DNA of 64,000 bases from Streptomyces aquilus (GCF_003955715.1 NZ_CP034463.1:1984001-2048000); one strand, 5' to 3'. Numbered from the stretch's first letter, positions 8,082 through 16,186 are shown. Numbers and translations are program-made. The notes: generated by a model from the sequence alone, not told the origin.

Positions 8082-8765
8082 TCAGCCCAGGTCGGGGATC
8101 GTCCAGTCGATCGGCTCGTGGCCCTGCAACGCCACCGCCTCGTTGATCTGGGTGAAGGGGCGGGAGCCGAAGAACTTCTTCGCCGACAGGGGCGAGGGGT
8201 GGGCGCCCTTCACGACCACGTGCCGGCTCTCGTCGATCAGCGGGAGCTTCTTCTGGGCGTAGTTGCCCCACAGGACGAAGACCGCCGGGTCGGGCCGGTC
8301 GGCCACCGCGCGGATGACCGCGTCGGTGAACTTCTCCCAGCCCTTGCCCTTGTGCGAGTTGGCCTCACCGGAGCGGACCGTGAGCACCGCGTTGAGCAGC
8401 AGGACGCCCTGCTGGGCCCACGGCAGCAGATAGCCGTTGTCCGGGATCGGCGTGCCGAGCTCCTCCTTCATCTCCTTGTAGATGTTCCGGAGGGACGGCG
8501 GCGTCTTCACGCCGGGCCGCACCGAGAAGCACAGGCCGTGGCCCTGGCCCTCGCCGTGGTACGGGTCCTGACCGAGGATCAGGACCTTCACCTGGTCGTA
8601 CGGCGTCGCGTCGAGCGCGGCGAAGACCTCCTCGCGCGGCGGAAAGACGGGACCCTTCGCCCGCTCCTCCTCGACGAACTCGGTCAGCTCCTTGAAATAG
8701 GGCTGCTGGAGCTCGTCGCCCAGGACCCCGCGCCAGGACTCGGGCAGCATGGCGATGTCGGTCAC
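8082..8765 (-). CDS. ung: Uracil-DNA glycosylase, family 1
   Basis: The 227-residue base-excision-repair enzyme removes uracil from DNA. The water-activating loop GQDPYHGEGQGHGLCFSV carries the catalytic Asp. The helix LLLNAVLTVRSGEANSHKGKG, the strand VFVLWGNYAQKK and the DNA-intercalating loop HPSPLSA are all present, so the enzyme should be active. The GTG at 8765 is preferred because AAGGACG sits seven bases upstream and the resulting length matches the family. A GTG at 8792 would add nine residues. Streptomyces often has two ung genes. Confidence 0.95.
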   Translation of the reverse strand: MTDIAMLPESWRGVLGDELQQPYFKELTEFVEEERAKGPVFPPREEVFAALDATPYDQVKVLILGQDPYHGEGQGHGLCFSVRPGVKTPPSLRNIYKEMKEELGTPIPDNGYLLPWAQQGVLLLNAVLTVRSGEANSHKGKGWEKFTDAVIRAVADRPDPAVFVLWGNYAQKKLPLIDESRHVVVKGAHPSPLSAKKFFGSRPFTQINEAVALQGHEPIDWTIPDLG

Positions 8766-8854
8766 GTCAACGTCCTTATGTCGTGCGGTCACTTCAGTGC
8801 TCAGAACCTACAGGCGACCACTGACAACGGACCGCACACCCCGAAAGCCCCCGC

Positions 8855-10435
8855 TCACCAGCTCGTCTTGCGGTACAGCTCGCCCATCATCATGATCGTC
8901 GACGGGTCGAGGGCCTGCTCGCCGCCGGAGATCTCGTCGCTGGCGGCGACGTACTGCCGGCCCTGCCACAGCGGCAGCAGCCGCGCGTCGTCGGTGATGA
9001 TCTGCTGGGCCTCCTCGAAGTCCTTGACCACGTTGGCGCGGTCGCTCTCGCCGCGCGAGCGCGGCAGCAGTTTGCCGGTGATCTGGGGCTGCGGGTAGGG
9101 CGTGCCGAGCGCGTTCTTGTCGCCGACGAAGGGGGCGATGAAGTTGTCGGCGTCCGGGAAGTCGGGGAACCAGCCGCGCCCGAACACCGGGTACTCGCCG
9201 TTCTGGTAGCCGGTGACGTAGGTCTTCCAGGGGCGGCTCTTGAGGGTGATCTGGAAGAGCCCGGAGTCCTCCAGCTGCGCCTTGAGCTCCTCGAACTCGG
9301 CCTTGGTGGCGGAGCCGTAGCGGTCCGTCGTGTACCAGAGGGTGAGCGGGACGGTCTGGGTGATCCCGGCGTTCTGGAGGATCTTCTTGGCCTTGGCGAC
9401 GCTGGGGTTGCCGTAGTCGTCGAAGAAGTCCGTGGTGTGGCCGGTGAGGCCCTTGGGGACCATGGAGTACAGCGGCTCGACGGTGTCCTTGTAGACCTTG
9501 TGCGCGATCGCCCCGCGGTCGACGACCTGGGCGATGGCCTTGCGGACGGCGAGCTTGCCCGCCCAGGGGTCCTTGGGGTTGAACACCAGGTAGCTGATCT
9601 CGGTGCCGGAGCCGTCGAAGAGCTGGAGGTCGGTGTCGTTCTGTTCCTTGTCGAGGGTGACGATGTCGTCGGCACCCAGTCCGCGGAAGGCGACGTCGAG
9701 GGAGCCGTCCTTCAGGCCCCGCACCATGGGTGCGGATTCCTTGAAGTAGCGGATGGTCACCGCGTCGTTCTTGCGCTCGGCGTACCCGTCGTAGTCGCCG
9801 TACTTGACGAGTTCCGCCTTGTCCTCGCTGTACGACTTGAGGGTGTACGGCCCGGAGCCCACGATGCTGTCGCCCTTGCGCAGCGCGTTGGCCGGGTACT
9901 CGTCGGGGTCGACGATCGACATGGCGGGGGTGGCGAGGACGAACGGGAAGGTCGCGTCGGGCTTGTTGAGGTGGAAGACGACCTCGCGGTCGCCGAGCGC
10001 CTGCACGCGTTCGAGGCTGCCGAGCAGACCGGCGGGGCCGCCGTTGACGTTGATCTTCCCGATCCGGTCGATGGAGTGCTTGACGGCCTTGGCGTCGAGC
10101 GTGTCACCGTTGGAGAACTTCAGTCCCGCGCGCAGCTTGCAGCGGTAGACACGGCTCGCGTTGTCGGTGAACCCACAGCTCTCTGCGGCGTCGGGCTGGG
10201 GCGTGGTGGCGCCGGAGGGGTAGCTGAGGAGGGTCTGGTAGATGTTGCGGAACAGCTCCCAGGAGCTGTCCCAGGAGGCGGCGGGGTCCAGGGTGCTGGG
10301 GGCGCTGGTGGTCCCGACGACGATCGGCCCCTGGTCGTCGGAGGAGTCCGACGACAGGACACCGCACCCGGCCACCAGCGACGATATGGACGCGAAGGCC
10401 GCCATCCGACGAAGGCCTCGGTTCCGGTTGAACAC
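8855..10435 (-). CDS. Peptide-type ABC transporter substrate-binding lipoprotein
   Basis: This extracytoplasmic solute-binding protein of the DppA/OppA family (SBP_bac_5) has about 526 residues. A signal peptide ends in the lipobox SLVAGCGVL, then SDSSDDQGPIVVGTTSAPSTLDPAASWD, the usual start of the mature domain. Later phrases such as LRAGLKFSNGDTLDAKAVKHSIDRI and GSGPYTLKSY are diagnostic. The GTG at 10435 is chosen because GAGGAG lies seven bases upstream. The frame is open to 10543, but those residues do not look like a signal peptide. No permease or ATPase gene is adjacent, so it is an orphan binding protein whose ligand is unknown. Confidence 0.9.
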   Translation of the reverse strand: MFNRNRGLRRMAAFASISSLVAGCGVLSSDSSDDQGPIVVGTTSAPSTLDPAASWDSSWELFRNIYQTLLSYPSGATTPQPDAAESCGFTDNASRVYRCKLRAGLKFSNGDTLDAKAVKHSIDRIGKINVNGGPAGLLGSLERVQALGDREVVFHLNKPDATFPFVLATPAMSIVDPDEYPANALRKGDSIVGSGPYTLKSYSEDKAELVKYGDYDGYAERKNDAVTIRYFKESAPMVRGLKDGSLDVAFRGLGADDIVTLDKEQNDTDLQLFDGSGTEISYLVFNPKDPWAGKLAVRKAIAQVVDRGAIAHKVYKDTVEPLYSMVPKGLTGHTTDFFDDYGNPSVAKAKKILQNAGITQTVPLTLWYTTDRYGSATKAEFEELKAQLEDSGLFQITLKSRPWKTYVTGYQNGEYPVFGRGWFPDFPDADNFIAPFVGDKNALGTPYPQPQITGKLLPRSRGESDRANVVKDFEEAQQIITDDARLLPLWQGRQYVAASDEISGGEQALDPSTIMMMGELYRKTSW

Positions 10436-10601
10436 GCGCACGCTCCTCGATCTGCCATGCCAAGGGTTGGCAGACCATACCGCAGCCTCGGGCGAGCCGA
10501 ACCGGGTCTTCCGGCTGGTTCTCGACCGCTGAGATCGTGGCAACGCTGTCAGAAGTCTGTGCGGTTGTCGTGCGCCCGCTGTGGGGCGTTTTGTACGTCG
10601 A

Positions 10602-10634
10602 CACGGGCGCCGTTCGTGTCGAGCGGCGCCCGTG
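10602..10634 (-). terminator. Hairpin terminator after the SDR/fabG operon
   Basis: CACGGGCGCCG (10602-10612) pairs with CGGCGCCCGTG (10624-10634). The 11-bp stem lies 19 bases beyond the last stop codon of the leftward operon. Confidence 0.7.
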
Positions 10635-10652
10635 CCGGTCGTGCGCCGTGGG

Positions 10653-11420
10653 TCAGCCGACGCCGGCGTTGAGGAAGATGCCGCCGTCGACGACGAGGGT
10701 CTGGCCGGTGACCCAGGCGGACTGCTCGGAGGTGAGGAACTCCGCGGCGCCGCCGATGTCGGAGGGCACGCCGAGCCGGGCGAGCGGATAGGCGGCCGCG
10801 GCCTCCTCCTCCCGGCCCTCGTACAGGGCCTGGGCGAACTTGGTCTTCACCACGGCCGGCGCGATCGCGTTGACCCGCACCTTGGGCGCGAACTCGTGGG
10901 CGAGCTGCTGGGTCAGGTTGATCATCGCGGCCTTGCTGACGCCGTAGGCGGCGATGAAGGGCGAGGGCGCGATGCCCGCGACGGAGGCGATGTTGACGAT
11001 CGCGCCGCCGTTGTCCTTCTGCCAGGCGTGCCAGGTCTTCTGCGCGAAGCCGAGCGCCGAGATCACGTTGGTCTCGAAGACCTTGCGGGCCACGTTCAGG
11101 TCGAGGTCGGCGATCGGGCCGAACACCGGGTTGGTGCCGGCGTTGTTGACCAGGAAGTCGACGCGGCCGAAGGCCTCCATGGCGCGCTCGACGGCGACGG
11201 CCTGGTGGGCCTCGTCGTGGGCCTTGCCGGCGACGCCGATGACGCGGTCGGCGCCGAGCTGCTCGACGGCCTCCTTGAGGGCGTCCTCGTTGCGGCCGGT
11301 GATGACGACCCGGTCACCGCGGGCGACGAGCGCCTCGGCGACGCCGTAGCCGATGCCGCGGCTGGCGCCCGTGACCAGGGCGACCTTGCCGGAGAGTTCG
11401 GGGAGTTCCACCGAAGTCAT
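10653..11420 (-). CDS. SDR-family oxidoreductase (FabG-like)
   Basis: The 255-residue short-chain dehydrogenase has the cofactor loop TGASRGIG near residues 18-25, NNAG near residue 92, and the catalytic Ser-Tyr-Lys set in NIASVAGIAPSPFIAAYGVSK. The C-terminus shows GQTLVVDGG. The protein is classical, NAD(P)(H)-dependent and probably tetrameric. It is the second gene of an operon, 12 bases after the fabG gene upstream. The pair resembles S. coelicolor SCO1345/SCO1346 (from memory). Fatty-acid reductase activity is plausible, but a secondary-metabolite or alcohol substrate cannot be excluded. Confidence 0.85.
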   Translation of the reverse strand: MTSVELPELSGKVALVTGASRGIGYGVAEALVARGDRVVITGRNEDALKEAVEQLGADRVIGVAGKAHDEAHQAVAVERAMEAFGRVDFLVNNAGTNPVFGPIADLDLNVARKVFETNVISALGFAQKTWHAWQKDNGGAIVNIASVAGIAPSPFIAAYGVSKAAMINLTQQLAHEFAPKVRVNAIAPAVVKTKFAQALYEGREEEAAAAYPLARLGVPSDIGGAAEFLTSEQSAWVTGQTLVVDGGIFLNAGVG

Positions 11421-11432
11421 GTTCCTGTTCCC

Positions 11433-12194
11433 CTAGTCGAGCGGTCCGCCGGCCACGTACAGCACCTGGCCGGAGACGAAGCCGGCGGCCTCGTTCGTGA
11501 AGAAGGCGATGGCGTTGGCGATGTCCTCGGGCTCGCCCACGCGCGCGACCGGGATCTGGGTGGCGGCGGCGGCCTTGAACTCCTCGAAGCCCATGCCGAC
11601 GCGGGCCGCGGTGGCCGCGGTCATGTCGGTGGCGATGAAGCCGGGGGCGACGGCGTTGGCGGTGATGCCGAACTTGCCGAGCTCGATGGCGAGGGTCTTG
11701 GTGAAGCCCTGGAGACCGGCCTTGGCGGCGGAGTAGTTGGCCTGGCCGCGGTTGCCGAGCGCGGAGGACGAGGACAGGTTGACCACGCGGCCGAAGCCGG
11801 CGTCGACCATGTGCTTCTGGACGTACTTCGTCATCAGGAAGGAGCCGCGCAGGTGCACGTTCAGGACGGTGTCCCAGTCCGAGGCGCTCATCTTGAACAG
11901 CAGGTTGTCGCGGAGCACGCCCGCGTTGTTGACGAGGATGGTCGGGGCGCCCAGCTCCTCGACGACCCGCGCGACCGCGGCCTCGACCTGCGCCTCGTCG
12001 GAGACGTCGGCACCGATGGCGACGGCCCGGCCGCCCGCCGCGGTGATCTTCTCCACGGTGTCCTTGCAGGCGGCCTCGTCGAGGTCGATCACGGCGACCG
12101 CGCGGCCCTCGGCGGCCAGTCGTACGGCGGTGGCGGCCCCGATGCCGCGCGCGGCGCCGGTGACGACGGCTACCCGCTGCTCAGTGGTGGACAT
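11433..12194 (-). CDS. fabG: 3-oxoacyl-[acyl-carrier-protein] reductase-like SDR
   Basis: The 253-residue SDR has TGAARGIG at the N-terminus, NNAGVLRD in the middle and the catalytic Ser, Tyr and Lys in NLSSSSALGNRGQANYSAAK. APGFIATDMT follows, a sequence typical of FabG reductases of beta-ketoacyl-ACP. The ATG at 12194 follows GAGGAGAAGCAGCA, and an upstream extension of the frame is not needed. It is first in the two-gene operon and has a consensus promoter (TTGACA/TAGCGT) and a TetR-like dyad in its leader. Whether it acts in fatty acid synthesis or as a specialised paralogue is open. Confidence 0.85.
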   Translation of the reverse strand: MSTTEQRVAVVTGAARGIGAATAVRLAAEGRAVAVIDLDEAACKDTVEKITAAGGRAVAIGADVSDEAQVEAAVARVVEELGAPTILVNNAGVLRDNLLFKMSASDWDTVLNVHLRGSFLMTKYVQKHMVDAGFGRVVNLSSSSALGNRGQANYSAAKAGLQGFTKTLAIELGKFGITANAVAPGFIATDMTAATAARVGMGFEEFKAAAATQIPVARVGEPEDIANAIAFFTNEAAGFVSGQVLYVAGGPLD

Positions 12195-12236
12195 TGCTGC
12201 TTCTCCTCGCCCTTGAAGAATGTGCGGCCCGGTCGG

Positions 12237-12297
12237 TGAGCGACCGCTTAGTACCTTCGGCAGACGTGACGCTAGAAGGCCTGGCACCCGGTGTCAA
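12237..12297 (-). promoter_or_regulatory. Housekeeping-type promoter and TetR-like dyad before fabG
   Basis: On the lower strand TTGACA (12292-12297) and TAGCGT (12269-12274) are separated by exactly 17 bases, a near-consensus sigma-HrdB promoter. Between it and the start codon, TGAGCG-AC-CGCTTA (12237-12250) forms an imperfect inverted repeat of the kind bound by TetR-family repressors of fatty-acid genes. No TetR gene is in the window. Confidence 0.6.
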
Positions 12298-12322
12298 CGC
12301 CACGCGGCCCGGGTGTGATCCA

Positions 12323-12772
12323 TTACCTGACCAGGAGGTCCAGCAACCGCTCGGTCTCGGCCGCCGGATCCAGCGTGAGCCCGGTGTGCACGGGACCCGG
12401 CTGCACGACGGTGGAGCGGGGCGCGATCAGCCAGCGGAAGCGCCGTCCGGCGTCGTCGGAGCCGGCCTGCCCGGCGGCGGCCCCGCCCCCGCAGACCCGC
12501 TCGACGGCGCTGAGTGCCGCCCTGATGCCGGCCACGTCGGCGGCCGGGTCGAGGGCGCGCAGACGGGCCTCGTCGAGGTGGGTGCGGGCGCCGACGTACC
12601 CCTTCGCCCGGCAGTAGACGAGCACCCCGGCGTTGATGCACTCGCCGCGCTCCACGCGCGGGACGACGCGCAGCAGGACGTACTCGAACACATCCCGGTC
12701 GTTGCCCTCGCCGCCCTTGATGATGTGGCGCTCGACCACACTGCCGGCCATGTGGATGTGGCGCTCGCTCAT
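12323..12772 (-). CDS. DUF3037 family protein, partner of the HipA-like kinase
   Basis: The 149-residue protein carries the signature DVFEYVLLRVVPRVERGECINAGVLVYC near residues 28-55, the core of the DUF3037 family. The C-terminus, PGPVHTGLTLDPAAETERLLDLLV, is also usual for it. The ATG at 12772 overlaps the TGA of the kinase gene as ATGA, so translation is probably coupled. DUF3037 genes are frequently found directly behind HipA-like kinase genes in many bacteria (recalled, not checked). The function of the pair is unknown. It may be a substrate or a regulator of the kinase. Confidence 0.8.
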   Translation of the reverse strand: MSERHIHMAGSVVERHIIKGGEGNDRDVFEYVLLRVVPRVERGECINAGVLVYCRAKGYVGARTHLDEARLRALDPAADVAGIRAALSAVERVCGGGAAAGQAGSDDAGRRFRWLIAPRSTVVQPGPVHTGLTLDPAAETERLLDLLVR

Positions 12773-13524
12773 TTGATCCCCTGGATGCGGTCGTGGATGA
12801 CGGCGGCCCGGGCCAGCAGGGGCCGGGTGTAGGCCCGGCGCAGGTCGTCCGGGGTGTCGAAGCCGGGTTCGTCGGCCAGCCAGGCGTCCGGGATCTCGGC
12901 GGTGACCTCGGCGAGGAGATCCTCGGTGACGCGCGGGGCCAGGTCGGCGGCGGCGCTCGCCAGGTCGGGGGCGAAGCGGGCGAGGGCGTGGTCGGCGGCG
13001 TCGTAGGGGCGGGCGGCGGAGGCCTCGGCGCCGGGCCAGTTGTGGTGCCAGATCATGGTGGCGCCGTGGTCGATGAGCCACAGCTCGCCGTGCCACATCA
13101 GCAGGTTGGGGTTGCGCCAGGACCGGTCGACGTTGTTGATCAGCGCGTCGAACCAGACGATCCGCCCGGCCTCGGCCGCGTCCACCTGGAAGGCGAGCGG
13201 GTCGAAGCCGAGCGCGCCGGAGAGGAAGTCCATCCCGAGGTTGGTGCCGCCGCTGGCCCGCAGCAGATCCTGCACCTGCTGCTCGGGCTCGCCGAGTCCG
13301 AGCACCGGGTCCAGGTCGAGCGTCACGAGCCGCGGCACCCGGAACCCGAGCCGCCGGGCCAGCTCACCGCAGACGACCTCGGCGACCAGCGTCTTGCGGC
13401 CCTGTCCGGCGCCGGTGAACTTCATGACGTACGTCCCGAGGTCGTCGGCCTCGACGAGTCCCGGCAGCGAGCCGCCCTCACGCAGGGGCGTGATGTAGCG
13501 GGTCGCGATGGCTTCCTTGAGCAT
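12769..13524 (-). CDS. HipA-like kinase domain protein
   Basis: The 251-residue protein belongs to the short HipA-like kinase family. The ATP-lysine candidate is Lys35 in TYVMKF. The catalytic loop INNVDRSWRNPN gives Asp133 and Asn138/Asn140, and LIDHG gives the metal-binding Asp152. The N-terminal subdomain of classical HipA toxins is absent, and no HipB-type HTH gene lies beside it. An intact motif set argues for an active kinase. It is upstream of and overlaps the DUF3037 gene by four bases. Its target is unknown, and assignment to a toxin system would be a guess. Confidence 0.8.
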   Translation of the reverse strand: MLKEAIATRYITPLREGGSLPGLVEADDLGTYVMKFTGAGQGRKTLVAEVVCGELARRLGFRVPRLVTLDLDPVLGLGEPEQQVQDLLRASGGTNLGMDFLSGALGFDPLAFQVDAAEAGRIVWFDALINNVDRSWRNPNLLMWHGELWLIDHGATMIWHHNWPGAEASAARPYDAADHALARFAPDLASAAADLAPRVTEDLLAEVTAEIPDAWLADEPGFDTPDDLRRAYTRPLLARAAVIHDRIQGIK

Positions 13525-13616
13525 CGCCCCAGGTTACTGGGGCTCCTCTGAACAACCCGCACTCCGGGCCCGTACCTCAGGGCAGTTCACGAGGTATCCG
13601 CGGAAGGGACGTCAGC

Positions 13617-14036
13617 ATGGCCAGCGAATCGCTTCATCCCGCTTCGGCACCGAGCCGCCGTACGGTCGTGGCGGCGGTGGGGGCGGCAGGGCTCGCCATC
13701 ACGCTGAACGCGTGCGGCTCGGACGACGAGGGGTCGACCGCCGCGGCCGGCACCGCGCTGGGGAAGACCTCGGACATCCCGGAGGGCGGCGGCAAGATCT
13801 TCGCGGACGAGGGTGTCGTGGTGACCCAGCCGACGGCGGGCACGTACAAGGCGTTCTCGTCCAAGTGCACCCATCAGGGCTGCGCGGTGACCGGGATCGC
13901 CAACGGGGTGATCACCTGCCCGTGCCACAAGAGCGAGTTCTCGGTGACCGACGGCAGCGTGAAGAAGGGGCCCGCCACACAGCCGCTGCCGGAGGAGAAG
14001 ATCACCGTGAGCGGGGACTCGATCACCCTGGCCTGA
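13617..14036 (+). CDS. Tat-exported Rieske [2Fe-2S] protein
   Basis: The 139-residue protein has a twin-arginine signal (SRRTVVAAVGAAGLA, Arg14-Arg15) with Cys33 in LNACGS, possibly a lipobox. A Rieske domain follows. The cluster boxes are CTHQGC (Cys84, His86) and CPCH (Cys101, His104), with Cys89 and Cys103 placed for the usual disulfide. The protein should be an extracytoplasmic electron carrier or a small-molecule redox partner, like many stand-alone Rieske proteins of Streptomyces. No oxidase or dioxygenase gene is adjacent. It is convergent with the isochorismatase-like gene, three bases apart. Confidence 0.9.
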   Translation: MASESLHPASAPSRRTVVAAVGAAGLAITLNACGSDDEGSTAAAGTALGKTSDIPEGGGKIFADEGVVVTQPTAGTYKAFSSKCTHQGCAVTGIANGVITCPCHKSEFSVTDGSVKKGPATQPLPEEKITVSGDSITLA

Positions 14037-14039
14037 GGG

Positions 14040-14681
14040 TCAACCGCGTGGGCGCCGGTTCAGGCGGGCCAGCAGGTCGGCCGTCGTCGTGAGGGTGGCG
14101 ACCAGGGCGAGGGTGTTGCGGATCATCGCCGGGGTGTAGTCGGAGGGCACCCCGGCGATGGCGTCCGTGGGCACGACGGCGGTGTAGCCGCGGTTGACCG
14201 CGTCGAACACCGCGTTGGGGATGGCCACGTTGGCCGAGACACCGGTGACGACGAGGGTGCGGCAGCCCAGGTTGCGCAGCAGCGGGTCGACGTCCGTGCC
14301 CTGGATCGGCGACAGGCCGTGCAGCCGCCGTACGACGAAGTCCTCCTCGGAGACCTCGATCGGGGCCGCCACCCGGACCGCGCTGGTGCCGGACAGCTGC
14401 TGGACGGGAAGGCGTTCGGCGACGTGGAAGAGGCGGGCGTTGCGGTTGGCGCCGCGCCCGTCGGGGCGGCGTTCGGCGATCGCGTGGACGACCTGGACGC
14501 CGCTCGCGTGGGCGGCCGCGACCAGCCGGGCCACGTTGGCGAGAGCGCCGGACGACCGTGCCTCCTTGGCGAGTTCGGGGAGCGCGCTGTCCGCGCCGAC
14601 GACGCCCTGCTGGCACTCGACCGTGAGCAGCACGGTGGTCGCCGGGTCGATGAGTTCGCTCAACTGCTCGTGCGACGGCAC
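14040..14681 (-). CDS. Isochorismatase-family cysteine hydrolase
   Basis: The protein has about 213 residues. The opening TTVLLTVECQQGVVG carries an acidic-position motif that is Glu-Cys rather than the usual Asp-Xaa-Gln. The nucleophile region LVVTGVSANVAIPNAVFDAVNRGY has Ser-Ala-Asn-Val where active members have Gly-Xaa-Cys-Xaa. The catalytic cysteine therefore appears to be absent, which suggests a non-canonical or inactive member. The GTG at 14681 follows AAGGGGGCAGAAC. The gene is divergent from the oxidoreductase at 14803, with a perfect dyad between them. Confidence 0.75.
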   Translation of the reverse strand: MPSHEQLSELIDPATTVLLTVECQQGVVGADSALPELAKEARSSGALANVARLVAAAHASGVQVVHAIAERRPDGRGANRNARLFHVAERLPVQQLSGTSAVRVAAPIEVSEEDFVVRRLHGLSPIQGTDVDPLLRNLGCRTLVVTGVSANVAIPNAVFDAVNRGYTAVVPTDAIAGVPSDYTPAMIRNTLALVATLTTTADLLARLNRRPRG

Positions 14682-14759
14682 GTTCTGCCCCCTTGTCGCC
14701 GACGGTGTGGGCGGGCGAGCGTAACCACCATTGCGTGTTGAGGGAAGACACCGCATTGT

Positions 14760-14780
14760 TTTCTGACGCATCGTCAGAAA
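14760..14780. promoter_or_regulatory. Perfect 9+3+9 dyad between divergent genes
   Basis: TTTCTGACG (14760-14768), CAT, CGTCAGAAA (14772-14780) form a perfect inverted repeat in the 121-base divergent gap. Such a dyad is typical of a dimeric repressor site (TetR or GntR type). No such regulator gene is adjacent. Confidence 0.6.
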
Positions 14781-14802
14781 CCGAGCAGGAAAGAGGGGGC
14801 GG

Positions 14803-15270
14803 ATGACCGTCACTCAGCGTCGGGGCCGGAAGATCATGATGACGCCGGGCGAGCTGGACGAGTTCCTGACCAGCCAGCGCACCTGCCGGGTCGCCACCGT
14901 ATCGAAGGGCGGCGCTCCGCATGTGAGCACGCTCTGGTTCGCCTGGGACGGCACCTCGTTGTGGCTGTACTCGGTGGTGAAGAGCAGGCGCTGGACCGAT
15001 CTGCGCCGCGATCCGCGGGTCGCGATCGTGATCGACACGGGCGAGGAGTACGACGAGCTGCGCGGCGTGGAGCTGTCGGGTGCCGTGGAGTTCGTGGGCG
15101 AAGCGCCCAGGGTCGGGGATCTGTACGCCGAACTCGACGTCCCCGAGACCCTGTTCGCACGCAAGAACTTCGGCCTCGACGAGATGCCCCACGACGGACG
15201 GCACGCGTGGGTGCGGCTGACGCCGGACAAGATCGTGTCGTGGGACTTCCGCAAGCTGACCTCGCCGTAG
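14803..15270 (+). CDS. Pyridoxamine 5'-phosphate oxidase-fold oxidoreductase (flavin/F420 type)
   Basis: The 155-residue split-beta-barrel protein opens with LDEFLTSQRTCRVATVSKGGAPHVSTLWFAWDG. It continues with SRRWTDLRRDPRVAIVID, the arrangement of PPOX-class proteins that bind FMN or F420. The C-terminus is WVRLTPDKIVSWDFRKL. Actinobacterial members of this size often use deazaflavin F420, but the cofactor cannot be decided by eye. AAGAGGGGGCGG gives a strong ribosome site. It is divergent from the isochorismatase-like gene, and both may respond to the same repressor. Confidence 0.8.
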   Translation: MTVTQRRGRKIMMTPGELDEFLTSQRTCRVATVSKGGAPHVSTLWFAWDGTSLWLYSVVKSRRWTDLRRDPRVAIVIDTGEEYDELRGVELSGAVEFVGEAPRVGDLYAELDVPETLFARKNFGLDEMPHDGRHAWVRLTPDKIVSWDFRKLTSP

Positions 15271-15276
15271 GGGAGT

Positions 15277-16179
15277 TCAGCCCAGTTTCGCCGCGGCCTC
15301 CCTGAGGGCCTCGACCGCCGCCCTGATCGACGGGCGGCGGTCCGCGTCCGCGCGCCAGACGACGTACACATGGCGCCGGACCCGCTGCTTCAGCGGGACG
15401 GTGACCACCCCGTCGGGCATCGGGTGCCGTCCGAGCAGCGGGGCGATGCAGACGCCCAACCCGGCCGCCACGAGCCCGAGTTGGGTGTGGGTCTCGGCGG
15501 CGCGGTGGCCGACGATGGGCTCGATGCCCTTGGAGCGGAGGGTGAACATCAGCCATTCGTGACAGAACTCGCCCTGCCCCCAGGTGATCCACTCGTCCCC
15601 CGCGAACTCGGCGAGGTCCACCTCGTCACGGTCGGCGAGCCGGTGCCCGACCGGCATCGCCACGTCCGCCGGGTCGTCCAGGACGGAGGCCTTGACCAGG
15701 CCGTCCGGGAGCGGCATCGGCTTGTTGTACCAGTCCAGGACCACGGCGAGGTCGAGGTCGCCGCGGACCACGCCGGCGATGCCCAGCTCCGGCTCCAGCT
15801 CACAGGAGCGGACCCGCAGGGCGGGGTGCTCGGCGACGAGCGCGGACAGGGCGGCCGGGAACAGTCCGCGCGCGGCCGTGGGGAACGCGGAGATGCGCAA
15901 CTCGCCGACCACTTGGCCGCGTTGGGCCTCCAGGTCGGACTGGGCGAGGGCGACCTGCGACAGGATGCGGGCCGCGTGCTCGGCGAGCAGCCGGCCGGCG
16001 TCCGTGAGCCGCACGCCTCGGCCGTTCTTGGCGAGGAGCTGCTGGCCGACCTCCCGCTCCAGCTTGGACATCTGCTGGGAGACCGCGGACGTCGTGATGT
16101 GCAGGCCCTCGGCGGCACCGCTCACCGAGCCGTGCCGGGCGAGGGCGTCGAGGGTGCGCAGGCGCTCCAGGTTCAACAT
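15277..16179 (-). CDS. LysR-family transcriptional regulator
   Basis: The 300-residue protein has the N-terminal winged helix LERLRTLDALARHGSVSGAAEGLHITTSAVSQQ and a periplasmic-binding-type effector domain. It is divergent from the EamA exporter at 16254, the classic arrangement for a LysR protein controlling its neighbour. The ATG at 16179 is preferred: TAGCAT sits seven bases upstream, which would make the RNA leaderless, and homologues begin with MLNLERL. The effector is unknown. Exporters under such regulators often move amino acids or similar metabolites. Confidence 0.9.
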   Translation of the reverse strand: MLNLERLRTLDALARHGSVSGAAEGLHITTSAVSQQMSKLEREVGQQLLAKNGRGVRLTDAGRLLAEHAARILSQVALAQSDLEAQRGQVVGELRISAFPTAARGLFPAALSALVAEHPALRVRSCELEPELGIAGVVRGDLDLAVVLDWYNKPMPLPDGLVKASVLDDPADVAMPVGHRLADRDEVDLAEFAGDEWITWGQGEFCHEWLMFTLRSKGIEPIVGHRAAETHTQLGLVAAGLGVCIAPLLGRHPMPDGVVTVPLKQRVRRHVYVVWRADADRRPSIRAAVEALREAAAKLG

Positions 16180-16186
16180 GTAAGCA

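Noticed and set aside
8766..8792. A longer start for ung at the GTG at 8792
   Set aside because: It lacks a ribosome site, while the GTG at 8765 has AAGGACG seven bases upstream and gives the usual family length.
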